Assembly (NCBI RefSeq): GCF_013044515.1
Contig: NZ_JABEPR010000003.1
Span: 124,001-188,000 of the forward strand
Origin: Sphingomonas sp. ID1715
GTDB lineage: Bacteria; Pseudomonadota; Alphaproteobacteria; Sphingomonadales; Sphingomonadaceae
Length of the DNA: 64,000 nucleotides
Reading direction: 5' to 3'
Positions 55,546-64,000 of the stretch are shown here, piece by piece. The notes beneath the pieces are model-generated. The model did not search any database. It saw only the letters and a program-made list of their open reading frames with translations, and was not told the DNA's origin. How positions within the stretch are numbered: the first letter of the stretch is position 1; the number at the start of each line of letters is the position of its first letter. The position numbers were made by a program, and so were the translations under genes.

Positions 55546-55620
55546 CCCCGGCGCAGGCCGGGGTCGAGAAGGAGCAAGCCGCACAACCTCCGCGCAGCCG
55601 GCCTCCGGCCTTCGCCGGAG
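55546..55620. repeat. Palindromic element (family C) before the helicase
   Basis: CCCCGGC (55546-55552) pairs with GCCGGGG (55557-55563), and CTCCGGC/GCCGGAG (55603-55609 and 55614-55620) form a second hairpin. The CCCCGGCGCAGGCCGGGG core matches the element at 14054-14103. It lies in an open frame that would lengthen the helicase and is the main reason to start the helicase after it. Confidence 0.75.
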
Positions 55621-55628
55621 AGCAGCCG

Positions 55629-58037
55629 GTGCATGATCTCCCTCCTCCACTGGTCACCTGGTTCGCCGGTAAGGGCTGGACTCCACGTCGGCATCAGCTG
55701 GAGATGCTGGAGGTGGCGCGGCGGGGCGAGCATGGGTTGCTCGTGGCCGCGACGGGAGCGGGCAAGACGCTTGCCGGCTTCCTGCCGAGCCTTGTCGAGC
55801 TGATCGAGCGGCCGGTCGACACTCTCCACACGCTCTACGTCTCGCCGCTGAAGGCGCTGACTGTGGACGTGCAGCGCAACCTGCTAACGCCGGTCGAGGA
55901 CATGGGGCTCGACATCCGCATCGAGACGCGGAGCGGCGATACCCCGAGCGACCGCAAGGCGCGGCAACGCGTCAAGCCGCCGCAGATGCTGCTGACGACG
56001 CCCGAGTCACTGAGCCTGCTGCTGTCCTACCCCGACAGTTTCACAATGTTCTCCGCGCTGAAGACGATCGTCGTCGACGAGGTCCATGCCTTTGCGACGG
56101 GGAAGCGGGGCGACCTGCTCAGTCTCTGCATGGCGCGGCTGCAGCGGATCGCGCCGGGGCTGCGGCGGGTCGCGCTGTCTGCGACGGTCGCGGACCCGGA
56201 CGAATATCGCGCCTGGCTCGCGCCCGACGGCGACATCAACGCCGTCTCGCTCGTCGAGGGCGAACCAGGCGCCGACCCGAACATCTCGATCCTGCTGCCG
56301 GAAGATCCCATTCCCTGGGCGGGCCATTCGGGCCGCTATGCCGCCGCGCAGGTGATGGCCGAGATCGAGACGCACCGCACGACGATCGTGTTCTGCAATA
56401 CGCGCAGCCTGGCCGAGCTGATCTTCCAGGACCTGTGGAGCGTCAATGAGCTGAAGCTGCCGATCGGCATCCATCACGGCTCCCTTTCCCGCGAGGCGCG
56501 GCGCAAGGTCGAGTTGGCGATGGCGGAAGGACGGCTGCGCGCGCTGGTGGCGACCGCTTCGCTCGACCTCGGCGTCGACTGGGGCGATGTCGACTGCGTG
56601 ATCCAGATGGGCGCGCCGAAGGGTGCGTCGCGACTGCTGCAGCGGACCGGACGCGCCAACCACCGGCTCGACGAACCGTCCGAGGCGATCCTCGTCCCCG
56701 GCAACCGCTTCGAGTATCTGGAAGCGCGGGCGGCGCTCGACGCGGTCGAGCAGGGCGAGCTCGATCATGAAGTCTTCCGGCGCGGTGCGCTCGACGTGCT
56801 GGCGCAGCACATCATGGCCTGCGCCTGCGCGGCACCGTTCGCCGAAGGTGAGATGTTGGACGAGCTGCGCTCGGCTCTCCCCTATTCTGCGCTGTCTGAC
56901 GAGCTGTTCGGGCAGGTGCTCGGCTATATCGAGTCCGGCGGCTACGCGCTGAAGGCTTATGACCGGTTCAAGCGGCTGACCCAGGGGCCGGACGGGCTGT
57001 GGCGGGTCACCCATCCCAAATTCGTGGCGCAGCACCGGCTCAACGCCGGCATCATCGTCGAGGCGACGATGCTCAACGTCCGCTTCAGGAACGGCCGCAG
57101 CGTCGGCAAGGTCGAGGAGGCGTTCGCCGCTACTCTGTCGCCGGGCGACACTTTCTTCTTCGCAGGGCTCGTGCTCGAGGTGGAGCGGCAGGAGGTCGAG
57201 GACCTGATCGTCAAGGCGACGTCCAAGCCGGCGCGCATTCCGACCTATGGCGGCGCGCGGATGCCGATCTCGACCAACCTCGCCGACCGGGTGCGCCGCT
57301 TCCTCGCCGAGCCGGAGCAATGGCACCGTTTCCCGACCGACGTGCGCGAGTGGCTGGAGATGCAGCAGCGGCGCTCGTCCCTACCCGAACCAGGCCAGCT
57401 GCTGATCGAGACCTTCGAACGCGAAAGACGCCACCATATGGTGGTGTACAGCTTCGAGGGCTGGAACGCGCATCAGGCGCTCGGCATGCTGGTCACGAAG
57501 CGGATGGAGACATTGGGCCTGAAGCCGCTGGGCTTCGTGGCGTCAGACTATGCGATCGCCACCTACAGCCTGGAGCCGGTCGCGGACCCGCGTCCGCTCT
57601 TCTCGCCGGACATATTGGAGCACGAGTTCGTCGACTGGGTGCAGCAATCGAGCTTGCTGAAGCGCGCCTTTCGCGAAGTGGCGGTGATCGGCGGGCTCGT
57701 CGAGCGGCAGCACCCCGGCAAGCGCAAGACCGGCAAGCAGGTGAGCTTTTCGACCGACCTGATCTACGACGTACTGCGCCGCTACGAGCCCGACCATCTG
57801 CTGCTCCGCGCCGCATGGGACGATGCGCGCGCGCGGATGACCGATGTCGGCCGCCTCGCCCACCTGCTGGAGCGCGCGAACGACACCATCCTGCATGTCG
57901 ACCTGCCGCGCGTCAGCCCGCTCGCGGTGCCGGTACTGGTGCTGATCGGCCGCGAGCGCGTCAGCCAGGCGAGCGCCGAGGACTCGTTGTTGATCGAAGC
58001 GGAAGCGCTCGTCGCCGAAGCGATGGCGACGGATTGA
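55629..58037 (+). CDS. Ligase-associated DEXH-box helicase (Lhr-like)
   Basis: 802 residues from a GTG at 55629 with GGAGAGCAGCCG before it; an earlier TTG (55536) would translate the repeat and is rejected. Superfamily 2 motifs: Walker A AATGAGKT (near 40-47), DEVH (near 149), SATVAD, and TGRANHR (motif VI). A C-terminal domain of Lhr type with a long basic region follows. With the exonuclease (53849), PdeM (61703) and a ligase it would form the ligase-associated DNA-damage-response set. The ligase is not in this window. Confidence 0.9.
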   Translation: MHDLPPPLVTWFAGKGWTPRRHQLEMLEVARRGEHGLLVAATGAGKTLAGFLPSLVELIERPVDTLHTLYVSPLKALTVDVQRNLLTPVEDMGLDIRIETRSGDTPSDRKARQRVKPPQMLLTTPESLSLLLSYPDSFTMFSALKTIVVDEVHAFATGKRGDLLSLCMARLQRIAPGLRRVALSATVADPDEYRAWLAPDGDINAVSLVEGEPGADPNISILLPEDPIPWAGHSGRYAAAQVMAEIETHRTTIVFCNTRSLAELIFQDLWSVNELKLPIGIHHGSLSREARRKVELAMAEGRLRALVATASLDLGVDWGDVDCVIQMGAPKGASRLLQRTGRANHRLDEPSEAILVPGNRFEYLEARAALDAVEQGELDHEVFRRGALDVLAQHIMACACAAPFAEGEMLDELRSALPYSALSDELFGQVLGYIESGGYALKAYDRFKRLTQGPDGLWRVTHPKFVAQHRLNAGIIVEATMLNVRFRNGRSVGKVEEAFAATLSPGDTFFFAGLVLEVERQEVEDLIVKATSKPARIPTYGGARMPISTNLADRVRRFLAEPEQWHRFPTDVREWLEMQQRRSSLPEPGQLLIETFERERRHHMVVYSFEGWNAHQALGMLVTKRMETLGLKPLGFVASDYAIATYSLEPVADPRPLFSPDILEHEFVDWVQQSSLLKRAFREVAVIGGLVERQHPGKRKTGKQVSFSTDLIYDVLRRYEPDHLLLRAAWDDARARMTDVGRLAHLLERANDTILHVDLPRVSPLAVPVLVLIGRERVSQASAEDSLLIEAEALVAEAMATD

Positions 58038-58082
58038 ACCCCGCCCCTAAGGAGCGTAGCCTTCGACCAAAGGAGAGCGGAC

Positions 58083-58991
58083 ATGTTGAGCCTGATCCTG
58101 GCGATGGCGATGACCCCGCCTGCCCCAGCGCCGGACGATGTGTCCGAAGTCGCCCTGGGCGCCGACGGCTCGAAGCGCATGACCGTTCAGGTGAAGGTGC
58201 ATGGCAGCGCGCCCTTCCCGTTCGTGATCGACACCGGAGCCGAGCGCACGGTGATTTCGCGGCAGCTCGCGGATCGGCTGAGCCTGGCGGCGGGGCCGGT
58301 GCGTAACCTCGTCACCGTCACCGGCGCATCCAAGGTCAACACCGTGATCGTGCCCACGCTGGAGCTGTCCGGCACCAAGGTCGGTGAGATCGAGGCACCG
58401 GCGCTCGATCACCGGCATCTGGGCGCGCCCGGCATGCTCGGTATCGACAGCCTGCAGTCGCGGCGCGTCACCATCGACTTCAAGAAGAACGAGATGCGGG
58501 TCACGCCGTCGCGGCGGCCGGAGGATACCGATCCCGACACGATTGTGGTCGCGGCGCGCAGCAAATTCGGCCAGCTCATCCTCGTCGACGCGCGCTTCCT
58601 CGGCGAAAAGGTGCGGGTGATCGTCGACACCGGCGCACAGACCAGCATCGGCAATCTGGCGCTGCTCGACCGGCTGCAGAAGCGGAAGAAGCTGGGCGCG
58701 CTGCAGCAGGTAACGTTAAGCGGCGTGACGGGGCAGACGTTAGCGGCGCAATATGCCCAAATCGACCGCATCAAGATCGGCGGCGTCGACATGAACAATG
58801 TGCCGGTCGCCTTTACCGATGCCGAGCCGTTCAAGCGCTTCGGCCTCGCGAACCAGCCGGCGCTGCTGCTCGGCATGGACGCGCTGCGACTGTTCGACCG
58901 CGTCTCGGTCGATTTCGCGAACAAGCAGGTGCGCTTCCTGCTGCCCGACAGCTCGGCGCTGGGCTCACGAGTGCTGATCGCGTCGCGCTGA
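58083..58991 (+). CDS. Retropepsin-like aspartic protease family protein
   Basis: 302 residues. A short hydrophobic start (MLSLILAMAMTP) is probably a signal. Two retropepsin-like halves each hold a DTG: VIDTGAERTVIS (near residue 49) and IVDTGAQTSIG (near residue 181), followed by LG-MDAL type flaps. Two motifs in one chain resemble the pepsin-like arrangement and the bacterial clan-AA proteases of Alphaproteobacteria. Substrate unknown. It follows the helicase by 45 bases. Confidence 0.8.
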   Translation: MLSLILAMAMTPPAPAPDDVSEVALGADGSKRMTVQVKVHGSAPFPFVIDTGAERTVISRQLADRLSLAAGPVRNLVTVTGASKVNTVIVPTLELSGTKVGEIEAPALDHRHLGAPGMLGIDSLQSRRVTIDFKKNEMRVTPSRRPEDTDPDTIVVAARSKFGQLILVDARFLGEKVRVIVDTGAQTSIGNLALLDRLQKRKKLGALQQVTLSGVTGQTLAAQYAQIDRIKIGGVDMNNVPVAFTDAEPFKRFGLANQPALLLGMDALRLFDRVSVDFANKQVRFLLPDSSALGSRVLIASR

Positions 58992-59096
58992 CGTTCGTCG
59001 CGCCACCGCGCCCGTCGACACAATCGATCTTTCCTTTCGCGCGCCGCTGAACGAGAACCCCGGCGTCCGGCCGCCGCCGGGGATGGGGAGATATCG

Positions 59097-60509
59097 TTGC
59101 ACAAGAAGAGCCTGATCGGCGCCACCTGCGCCGCCGCCTTGCTGACCCAGCCACTCGCCGCGCAGACGCTGCGTCCCGACCAGGCCAAGTTCCGCGAGCT
59201 CTATCAAGAGCTGGTCGAGACGAACACGACGCTGTCGGTCGGCAGCTGCACCGAGGCGGCGGCGAAGATGGGCGCGCGGCTGAAAGCGGCTGGCTTTGCC
59301 GACCAGGACATCACCTATTTCGCGACGCCCGAGCATCCGAAGGAGGGTGGGCTGGTCGCCGTACTGAAAGGGACCGACGCCAAGGCCAAGCCGATGCTGC
59401 TGCTTGCCCATATCGATGTCGTCGAGGCAAAGCGCGAGGACTGGACGCGCGATCCGTTCAAGCTGATCGAGGAGAACGGGTTTTTCTACGCCCGCGGCTC
59501 GGCTGACGACAAGTCGATGGCCGCGATCTGGACCGATGCGCTGATCCGGTTCAAGCAGGCGAATTTCAGGCCAAAGCGCACCATCAAGATGGCGCTGACC
59601 TGCGGCGAGGAAACGACCTACGCCTTCAACGGCGCCGAATGGCTGGCCAAGAATCGGCCGGAGCTGATCGCGGCGGAGTTTGCCCTGAACGAAGGCGGCG
59701 GCGGACGGCTCGACGCTGATGGCAAGATGCAGTTCCTCGCCACTCAGGTAGGCGAGAAGGCGACCCAGAATTACCGGCTCGAGACCACCAATCCCGGCGG
59801 CCACAGCTCGCGGCCGGTGCCGGACAATGCGATCTACGAGCTGGCCGAGGCGATCGGCAAGGTCCGCGCCTATGAGTTCCCGGTGCATCTGAACGAAGTC
59901 AGCCGTGCCTTCTTCACCAACACGGCGAAGATGCTGGGCGGCGAGACCGGCGCCGCCATCGCGGCGCTGGTCGCCAACCCGAACGACGCGGCCGCAGACA
60001 GGATCGTGTCCCGCGATCCGACCTTCCATTCGATGCTGCGCACCACCTGCGTCGCGACCCTGCTCGACGGCGGCCATGCCAACAATGCGCTGCCGCAGCG
60101 CGCCGGGGCCAACATCAACTGCCGCATCGCACCCGGCGAGACGGTGGAAACCACCCAGGCGGCGCTGGCCGCCGCGATCAACGACCCCAAGGTCAAGATC
60201 ACGCTGGTGCCGCCGGTGCGTCCGCTCGCCATTTCCCCGCCGCTCGATCCCAAGATTCTGGGGCCGGCGACGACGCTCGCCAGGAAATACTTCCCTGGCG
60301 TGCCGCTCACGCCGGTGATGTCGACCGGCGCGACGGACGGCATCTTCCTCGAAGCGATCGGCATTCCGGTCTATGGAATTCCGGGGATCTTCGGCGAGGC
60401 CGATGGCAATGGCGCCCATGGGCTCAATGAACGGATCCGGGTGAAGTCGTTGTACGAAGGCCGCGACTATCTGTTCGATCTCGTCAAGATCTACGCGAAC
60501 GCGGCATGA
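59097..60509 (+). CDS. M20-family metallopeptidase, exported
   Basis: 470 residues from a TTG (GGGGAGAT upstream). Signal peptide about 1-22 (PLAAQ). M20 metal site: LLLAHIDVVE (near residue 100), RGSADDKS, TCGEETTYAFNG (Glu pair near residue 167) and GGHSSRPVPDN. Such enzymes cleave dipeptides or acyl-amino acids; this one presumably works in the periplasm with the M19 dipeptidase, whose ATG overlaps its stop. Substrate unknown. Confidence 0.9.
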   Translation: MHKKSLIGATCAAALLTQPLAAQTLRPDQAKFRELYQELVETNTTLSVGSCTEAAAKMGARLKAAGFADQDITYFATPEHPKEGGLVAVLKGTDAKAKPMLLLAHIDVVEAKREDWTRDPFKLIEENGFFYARGSADDKSMAAIWTDALIRFKQANFRPKRTIKMALTCGEETTYAFNGAEWLAKNRPELIAAEFALNEGGGGRLDADGKMQFLATQVGEKATQNYRLETTNPGGHSSRPVPDNAIYELAEAIGKVRAYEFPVHLNEVSRAFFTNTAKMLGGETGAAIAALVANPNDAAADRIVSRDPTFHSMLRTTCVATLLDGGHANNALPQRAGANINCRIAPGETVETTQAALAAAINDPKVKITLVPPVRPLAISPPLDPKILGPATTLARKYFPGVPLTPVMSTGATDGIFLEAIGIPVYGIPGIFGEADGNGAHGLNERIRVKSLYEGRDYLFDLVKIYANAA

Positions 60510-61666
60510 TCCTCGCCGCTCTCCTGGCCGCGGCCGTCGTGCCGCCCTCCGTCGCGGCGCTGCACGACCGCATGCTGGTGCTCGACACCCATCTCGATAC
60601 GCCGGTCAATCTCGGGCGTCCCGGCTGGAACTTCGCGCAGGGACACAGCTTCACCGACGATATCAGCCAGGTCGACCTGCCGCGGATGAAAGCCGGCGGC
60701 CTGGATGGCGGCTTCTTCGTCATCTACACCGAACAGGGACCGCTGACGGACGAAGGCTATGCCGCGGCCAAGGCCCATGCGTGGCGGCGCGAGGCCTGGA
60801 TTCGCGCCATGGTCCGGCAAGTGCCGGACCAGATGGAGCTGGCGTTCACCCCCGCCGACGCACGGCGGATCGCGGCGAAGGGCAAGCGCGTGGTCTTCCA
60901 GTCGATCGAGAACAGCTATCCGCTGGGCCCGACCGTCGCGGCGATGAAGGATTTTTACGACGCCGGCGTGCGCTTGGCCGGGCCCGTGCACAATGGGGAC
61001 AACCAGTTCGCCGATGCCGCCAATCGCGGCAAGCGGAGCTGGGGCGGCCTCAGCCCGTTGGGGCGCGAGTGGGTGAAGGAAGCAAACCGGCTCGGCATTC
61101 TGATCGATCTTAGCCATGCATCGGATGAGACGGTCGACCAGGTGCTGGAGCTGTCCACCGCACCGGTGATCCTGTCGCATTCGGGCCCGCGCGCGCTTTT
61201 TGATCATCCGCGCAATCTCGACGATGCGCGGATCAGGAAGATCGCGGCGAAGGGAGGCGTGATCCAGGTCAACTCGGTCTTCCTCGCGCCGATGGACGGG
61301 CGCCCGGAACGCGACGCAGCCTCCACCCGCTGGGAGAGCCTGGAAGATGCGAGCCCCCGTGAGGCCCGCGAAGCAGGTCAGGCCTGGGCCAAGCTGGAGG
61401 CGGACAAGCCGAACAACCCGGTGACCTTCGACCGCTATATGGAAAGCCTCCTTTATCTGCTGAAACTGGTCGGCCCCGACCATGTCGGCATCGGCATGGA
61501 TTGGGACGGCGGCGGCGGGCTGATCGGCATGCCGGACGTGAGCGGCCTGCCGCGGATCACCGCGGCGCTGAAGGCCGCCGGCTATTCGGACGCGGACATT
61601 CAGAAAGTGTGGAGCGGCAATCTGTTGCGGGCATTGGGCGAAGCGCAACGGCTGGCCGCCAAGTAA
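60506..61666 (+). CDS. M19 (renal dipeptidase-like) metallodipeptidase
   Basis: 386 residues. Starts with a signal peptide-like stretch (about 1-18) and holds the M19 metal site: VLDTHLDTP (HxD near residue 33), a central Glu in FQSIENSYPLG, and IDLSHASDETV plus ILSHSGPRA with two His ligands. Overlaps the M20 peptidase (ATGA), so both form a peptide-utilisation pair. Members hydrolyse a broad range of dipeptides, including D-amino acid residues. Confidence 0.9.
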   Translation: MILAALLAAAVVPPSVAALHDRMLVLDTHLDTPVNLGRPGWNFAQGHSFTDDISQVDLPRMKAGGLDGGFFVIYTEQGPLTDEGYAAAKAHAWRREAWIRAMVRQVPDQMELAFTPADARRIAAKGKRVVFQSIENSYPLGPTVAAMKDFYDAGVRLAGPVHNGDNQFADAANRGKRSWGGLSPLGREWVKEANRLGILIDLSHASDETVDQVLELSTAPVILSHSGPRALFDHPRNLDDARIRKIAAKGGVIQVNSVFLAPMDGRPERDAASTRWESLEDASPREAREAGQAWAKLEADKPNNPVTFDRYMESLLYLLKLVGPDHVGIGMDWDGGGGLIGMPDVSGLPRITAALKAAGYSDADIQKVWSGNLLRALGEAQRLAAK

Positions 61667-61702
61667 CTCGACAGGCGCGATAACTCTGGTATCGGCCAGC
61701 TC

Positions 61703-62368
61703 ATGGTTCCCTTTTCGTTCGCCGGACATGAGCTGGTCGCGCTGAAGGACGGCGCGCTGTTCTGGCCGGTGCGGCGCGCACTGATCGTCGCCGACTTGCA
61801 TCTGGAGAAAGCGAGCTGGTTCGCAGCGCGCAGCGGGCAGATGCTGCCGCCCTATGATTCGCAGGCGACGCTGACCGAGCTGACTGCCCTCGTCCGCAAG
61901 ACGCAGGCCACGGAAATCTGGTGCCTGGGCGACAGCTTTCACGACAGCGAGGGGTGCGAGCGGCTGCCGGCAGAGGCGCGGCGGATGCTGACCGACCTGA
62001 CCGGCGCCACCCGCTTCGTCTGGATCACCGGCAATCATGATTCGGCGTTGGTCGACCATTGCGGCGGTGAGATCATGATTGAGGCGGAGGCGGACGGGCT
62101 GATCCTGCGCCACGAAGCCGAAGCGGGCGAGACGCGGCCGGAGCTGTCGGGGCATTTCCATCCCAAGCTGCGCCTCAACCATCGCGGCCGCAACGTCGCG
62201 CGGCGCTGTTTCGTGCTGACGGCGACCAAGCTGATCCTGCCCGCCTTCGGCGCGTTGACCGGCGGGCTGGACGCCCATCATCCCGAGATTATCCGCGCCG
62301 TCGGGCGAAAGGCCGAGGCGTTGGTGCCGCTCGCCGACCGGCTGCTCCGCTTCCCGCTGGTCGCCTGA
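61703..62368 (+). CDS. pdeM: PdeM-type metallophosphoesterase of the ligase-associated repair set
   Basis: 221 residues. Calcineurin-like motifs: VADLHLEKASWFA (DxH), LGDSFHDSEG, TGNHDSAL (GNHD) and GHFHPKLRLNHRG (GHxH). The HLEKASWFA and FHDSEG signatures identify the PdeM group that accompanies the ligase, helicase and exonuclease. It has dinuclear metal-dependent phosphodiesterase activity. It is separated from the helicase by three unrelated genes, unlike the usual tight arrangement. Confidence 0.87.
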   Translation: MVPFSFAGHELVALKDGALFWPVRRALIVADLHLEKASWFAARSGQMLPPYDSQATLTELTALVRKTQATEIWCLGDSFHDSEGCERLPAEARRMLTDLTGATRFVWITGNHDSALVDHCGGEIMIEAEADGLILRHEAEAGETRPELSGHFHPKLRLNHRGRNVARRCFVLTATKLILPAFGALTGGLDAHHPEIIRAVGRKAEALVPLADRLLRFPLVA

Positions 62369-62447
62369 CCTTTTTTTGCGGCGGTGCAGCGCCTATTAGG
62401 AGTTCCTAAGGACAGGCGCGCTAACTGGCGCCGCAAAAGGGCAGCCA

Positions 62448-63119
62448 TTGAAGCGCGTGATCATCAACTTCCATGGGCTCGGCACCATGCCGGATCATGT
62501 CGATGCCGGCGAAGCCAATGTCTGGTGCGCCGATCCCGCGCTCTACGCCGATCTGCTCGATGAGACACGCGAGGAAGCGGCCGCGCAGCAGCTGGAACCG
62601 CTGATCACCTTCGACGACGGCAATCTGAGCGATATCGAAATCGGCCTGGGTCCGGTGACCGAGCGCGGCATGCGCGCGATCTTCTTTCCCTGTGCCGGTC
62701 GGATCGGACAGCGCGGCTACCTCGACGGAAGCGCCCTGCGCGAAGTCGTGTCGGCCGGTGCGGAGGTCGGCAGCCATGGCTGGTCGCACACGGACTGGCG
62801 TCGCGCCTCCCCCGAGGTGATGCGGCAGGAAGTGGTGGAGGCCAAGGACCGGATCGAGCAGGCGGCGGGAGCTCCGGTTACGACGGTGGCGATCCCGTTC
62901 GGCTCCTATGGTCGCCGCGTGCTGAAGGACGCAGCCGTGTTCCGCACCGTCTATACCAGCGATGCCGCGCTGGCGGATGCCGACGCCTGGCTGCAGCCGC
63001 GCTTTTCCTATGTGCGCAGCTGGTCGCGCGGTTCCGTGCGGCGCGTCCTTGCGGACAGCCGGCGCCCGGCCCGGCGGCTGCGGCAGAATCTTGCCATGAC
63101 TTTCAAACGGCTCCGCTAG
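62448..63119 (+). CDS. NodB-type polysaccharide deacetylase
   Basis: 223 residues from a TTG with AAGGG before it. NodB homology: LITFDDGNLSD (near residue 51; TFDDG metal site), GSHGWSHTDW (HxxxH, near residue 108) and a C-terminal VAIPFGSYGRR. It removes an acetyl group from a polysaccharide or sugar lipid, likely in cell-surface polymer synthesis. It lies directly before an FkbH-like gene; no signal peptide is seen, so the deacetylase is probably cytoplasmic. Confidence 0.85.
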   Translation: MKRVIINFHGLGTMPDHVDAGEANVWCADPALYADLLDETREEAAAQQLEPLITFDDGNLSDIEIGLGPVTERGMRAIFFPCAGRIGQRGYLDGSALREVVSAGAEVGSHGWSHTDWRRASPEVMRQEVVEAKDRIEQAAGAPVTTVAIPFGSYGRRVLKDAAVFRTVYTSDAALADADAWLQPRFSYVRSWSRGSVRRVLADSRRPARRLRQNLAMTFKRLR

Positions 63120-63129
63120 GGAGAGAGCG

Positions 63130-64000
63130 ATGTTCCAGTTCGAATCGCTTCGCCCCAAGCGGCCCGACATAGCCGCCGATGCGCTCGACTCGCTGCCCGA
63201 GCCGGCTGCGAAGGCGCAGGCGCTGCTCGCTTGGACCGAGCATTGCGTCGAATGCGCCGCGCCGAGCTGCTATGCGACCTGCGATCTCTATGATCCCACG
63301 CCGCTTGGCAAATGCCGGCGCTTCGACAACGGCATCCTTGCCATAGCCCGGCCGGGCAAGCCGCCGCTCGCCGAAGTGCGGTTCAAGCGCTGGGGCAAGC
63401 TGGAGGCGCAGGGCAACGCGACGCCGCTGCCGGTCGAACGGGCGCGCACCACCGAAAGGCTGATCGGCTGGGCTGCGAAACCGGTGCATCGGCTGGGACT
63501 CGCGGTCTCGAAGCTGACCGGCGATACGCGCTGGGCGACGGTCGGCGAGACGCTGCACAAGAAGCTGAACGACCGGCTGCAGCGGCGGGGGAAGGACGGG
63601 CCGCTGCCCAATGCCTTCATCGCCGACATCTACAATCCGGCGGCGAAGCCGGTGAAGCTGATCCTGACCGTCAATGTCGACCAGGCGCGGCTGACGCGCG
63701 CCATTCCGATCGAGCAGCAGCCGCGGCCGTTCCGCTCGGCGCTGGACGTGCAGCCTGGCCCAAATCGCTTCACCCTGCCAACCAGCGAGTTTCAGGCCAT
63801 TCTCGGCTCCGGCCTGCCCTTTTTGCTGGGGCTGACCGTCGATGGCGACGAGACGGCGCACCTCGCCTTCGGCCGGCTGGACCTGGTCTGGCTCCCGGAA
63901 GCCCCCGTTGCGGCCGCCGAAGCTCCCGCCAAGGCACGGCCGAATGCCAAATGCGTCGTGTTCGACCTCGACAACACCTTGTGGAAAGGCGTGCTGCTCG
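63130..64000 (+). CDS. FkbH-like HAD-IIIC protein with an N-terminal cysteine cluster, 3' end beyond window
   Basis: Only 290 residues are visible, running off the right edge. GGGAGAGAGCG precedes the ATG. The first 80 residues hold C-x2-C-x4-C-x3-C-x10-C, spaced like an iron-sulfur or zinc site. A middle Trp/Pro-rich region (about 85-270) follows and the visible end enters a HAD phosphatase domain with CVVFDLDNTLWKG (motif I). FkbH-type domains normally load glyceryl units onto carriers; here the upstream deacetylase suggests surface-polysaccharide modification. The role is inferred. Confidence 0.7.
   Translation, partial: MFQFESLRPKRPDIAADALDSLPEPAAKAQALLAWTEHCVECAAPSCYATCDLYDPTPLGKCRRFDNGILAIARPGKPPLAEVRFKRWGKLEAQGNATPLPVERARTTERLIGWAAKPVHRLGLAVSKLTGDTRWATVGETLHKKLNDRLQRRGKDGPLPNAFIADIYNPAAKPVKLILTVNVDQARLTRAIPIEQQPRPFRSALDVQPGPNRFTLPTSEFQAILGSGLPFLLGLTVDGDETAHLAFGRLDLVWLPEAPVAAAEAPAKARPNAKCVVFDLDNTLWKGVLL

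Noticed and set aside
60491-62281. 596-codon open frame on the minus strand
   Set aside because: It is antisense to the dipeptidase and pdeM, both with intact active-site motifs.

Overview
The window is high-GC chromosomal DNA from an alphaproteobacterium, almost certainly a sphingomonad (Sphingomonas or a close relative). The evidence is the gene order (tsaB-rimI-mucR-fur-plsC-miaB-phoH-ybeY-corC, lnt-metK-trmB, yebC-ruvCAB-ybgC-tolQRAB-pal), a GapR/DUF2312 nucleoid protein, a MucR/Ros zinc-finger regulator, a large TonB-dependent receptor, PEPxxWA-CTERM surface proteins and several families of short palindromic repeats typical of sphingomonads. It is mostly core genome. No rRNA, tRNA, CRISPR array, insertion sequence or prophage was found.

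Layout. 1-11.1 kb: a partial homodimeric 2-oxo-acid dehydrogenase E1, secreted and membrane proteins, a DegP-type protease followed by hflC/hflK, the Mrp Fe-S carrier, a PEPxxWA-CTERM protein, trmB, a PAP2 phosphatase and two small genes. 11.2-26 kb: metK behind a strong AT-rich palindrome that looks like a methionine/SAM operator, lnt carrying an in-frame palindromic repeat, a three-gene block (hypothetical, VOC protein, PHA-system protein), a sorbosone-dehydrogenase-like enzyme behind a structured RNA with a terminator, then corC-ybeY-phoH-miaB-plsC-fur, mucR, rimI-tsaB-nitroreductase-nfu and a Tyr/Gly-rich secreted protein. 26-31.3 kb: a TonB-dependent receptor and the divergent alaC-thioesterase-DUF2721 operon. 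31.3-39.6 kb: a tiny transcription unit with an 18-codon ORF behind an unusually long Shine-Dalgarno sequence, then the Tol-Pal and Ruv clusters, yebC and gapR. 39.7-52.3 kb: an amidohydrolase, pyruvate kinase, an adenosine kinase-like gene, infC with a probable AUA start, a short RNase E/G-like gene, maf, infA, a second PEPxxWA-CTERM protein, a proton-pumping pyrophosphatase and thiL. 52.4-64 kb: accessory content, namely a LysM-nuclease toxin with its YezG-type immunity gene, three parts of the ligase-associated DNA-damage-response set (exonuclease, DEXH helicase, PdeM) without the ligase, two peptidases, an aspartic protease, and the start of a probable surface-polysaccharide region (NodB deacetylase, FkbH-like HAD protein).

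The most interesting items are the toxin-immunity pair; the 18-codon ORF with a 14-nt Shine-Dalgarno match and three GANTC sites spaced about one helical turn apart; the palindromic element translated inside lnt and its relatives lying between co-directional operon genes; the SAM-type operator at metK; non-canonical starts for infC (ATA) and ruvC (CTG); the RNA leader or sRNA before the sorbosone dehydrogenase; and the cysteine cluster at the head of the FkbH-like protein.

All functions are read from motifs and family resemblance by eye. No database search, folding program or alignment was run.
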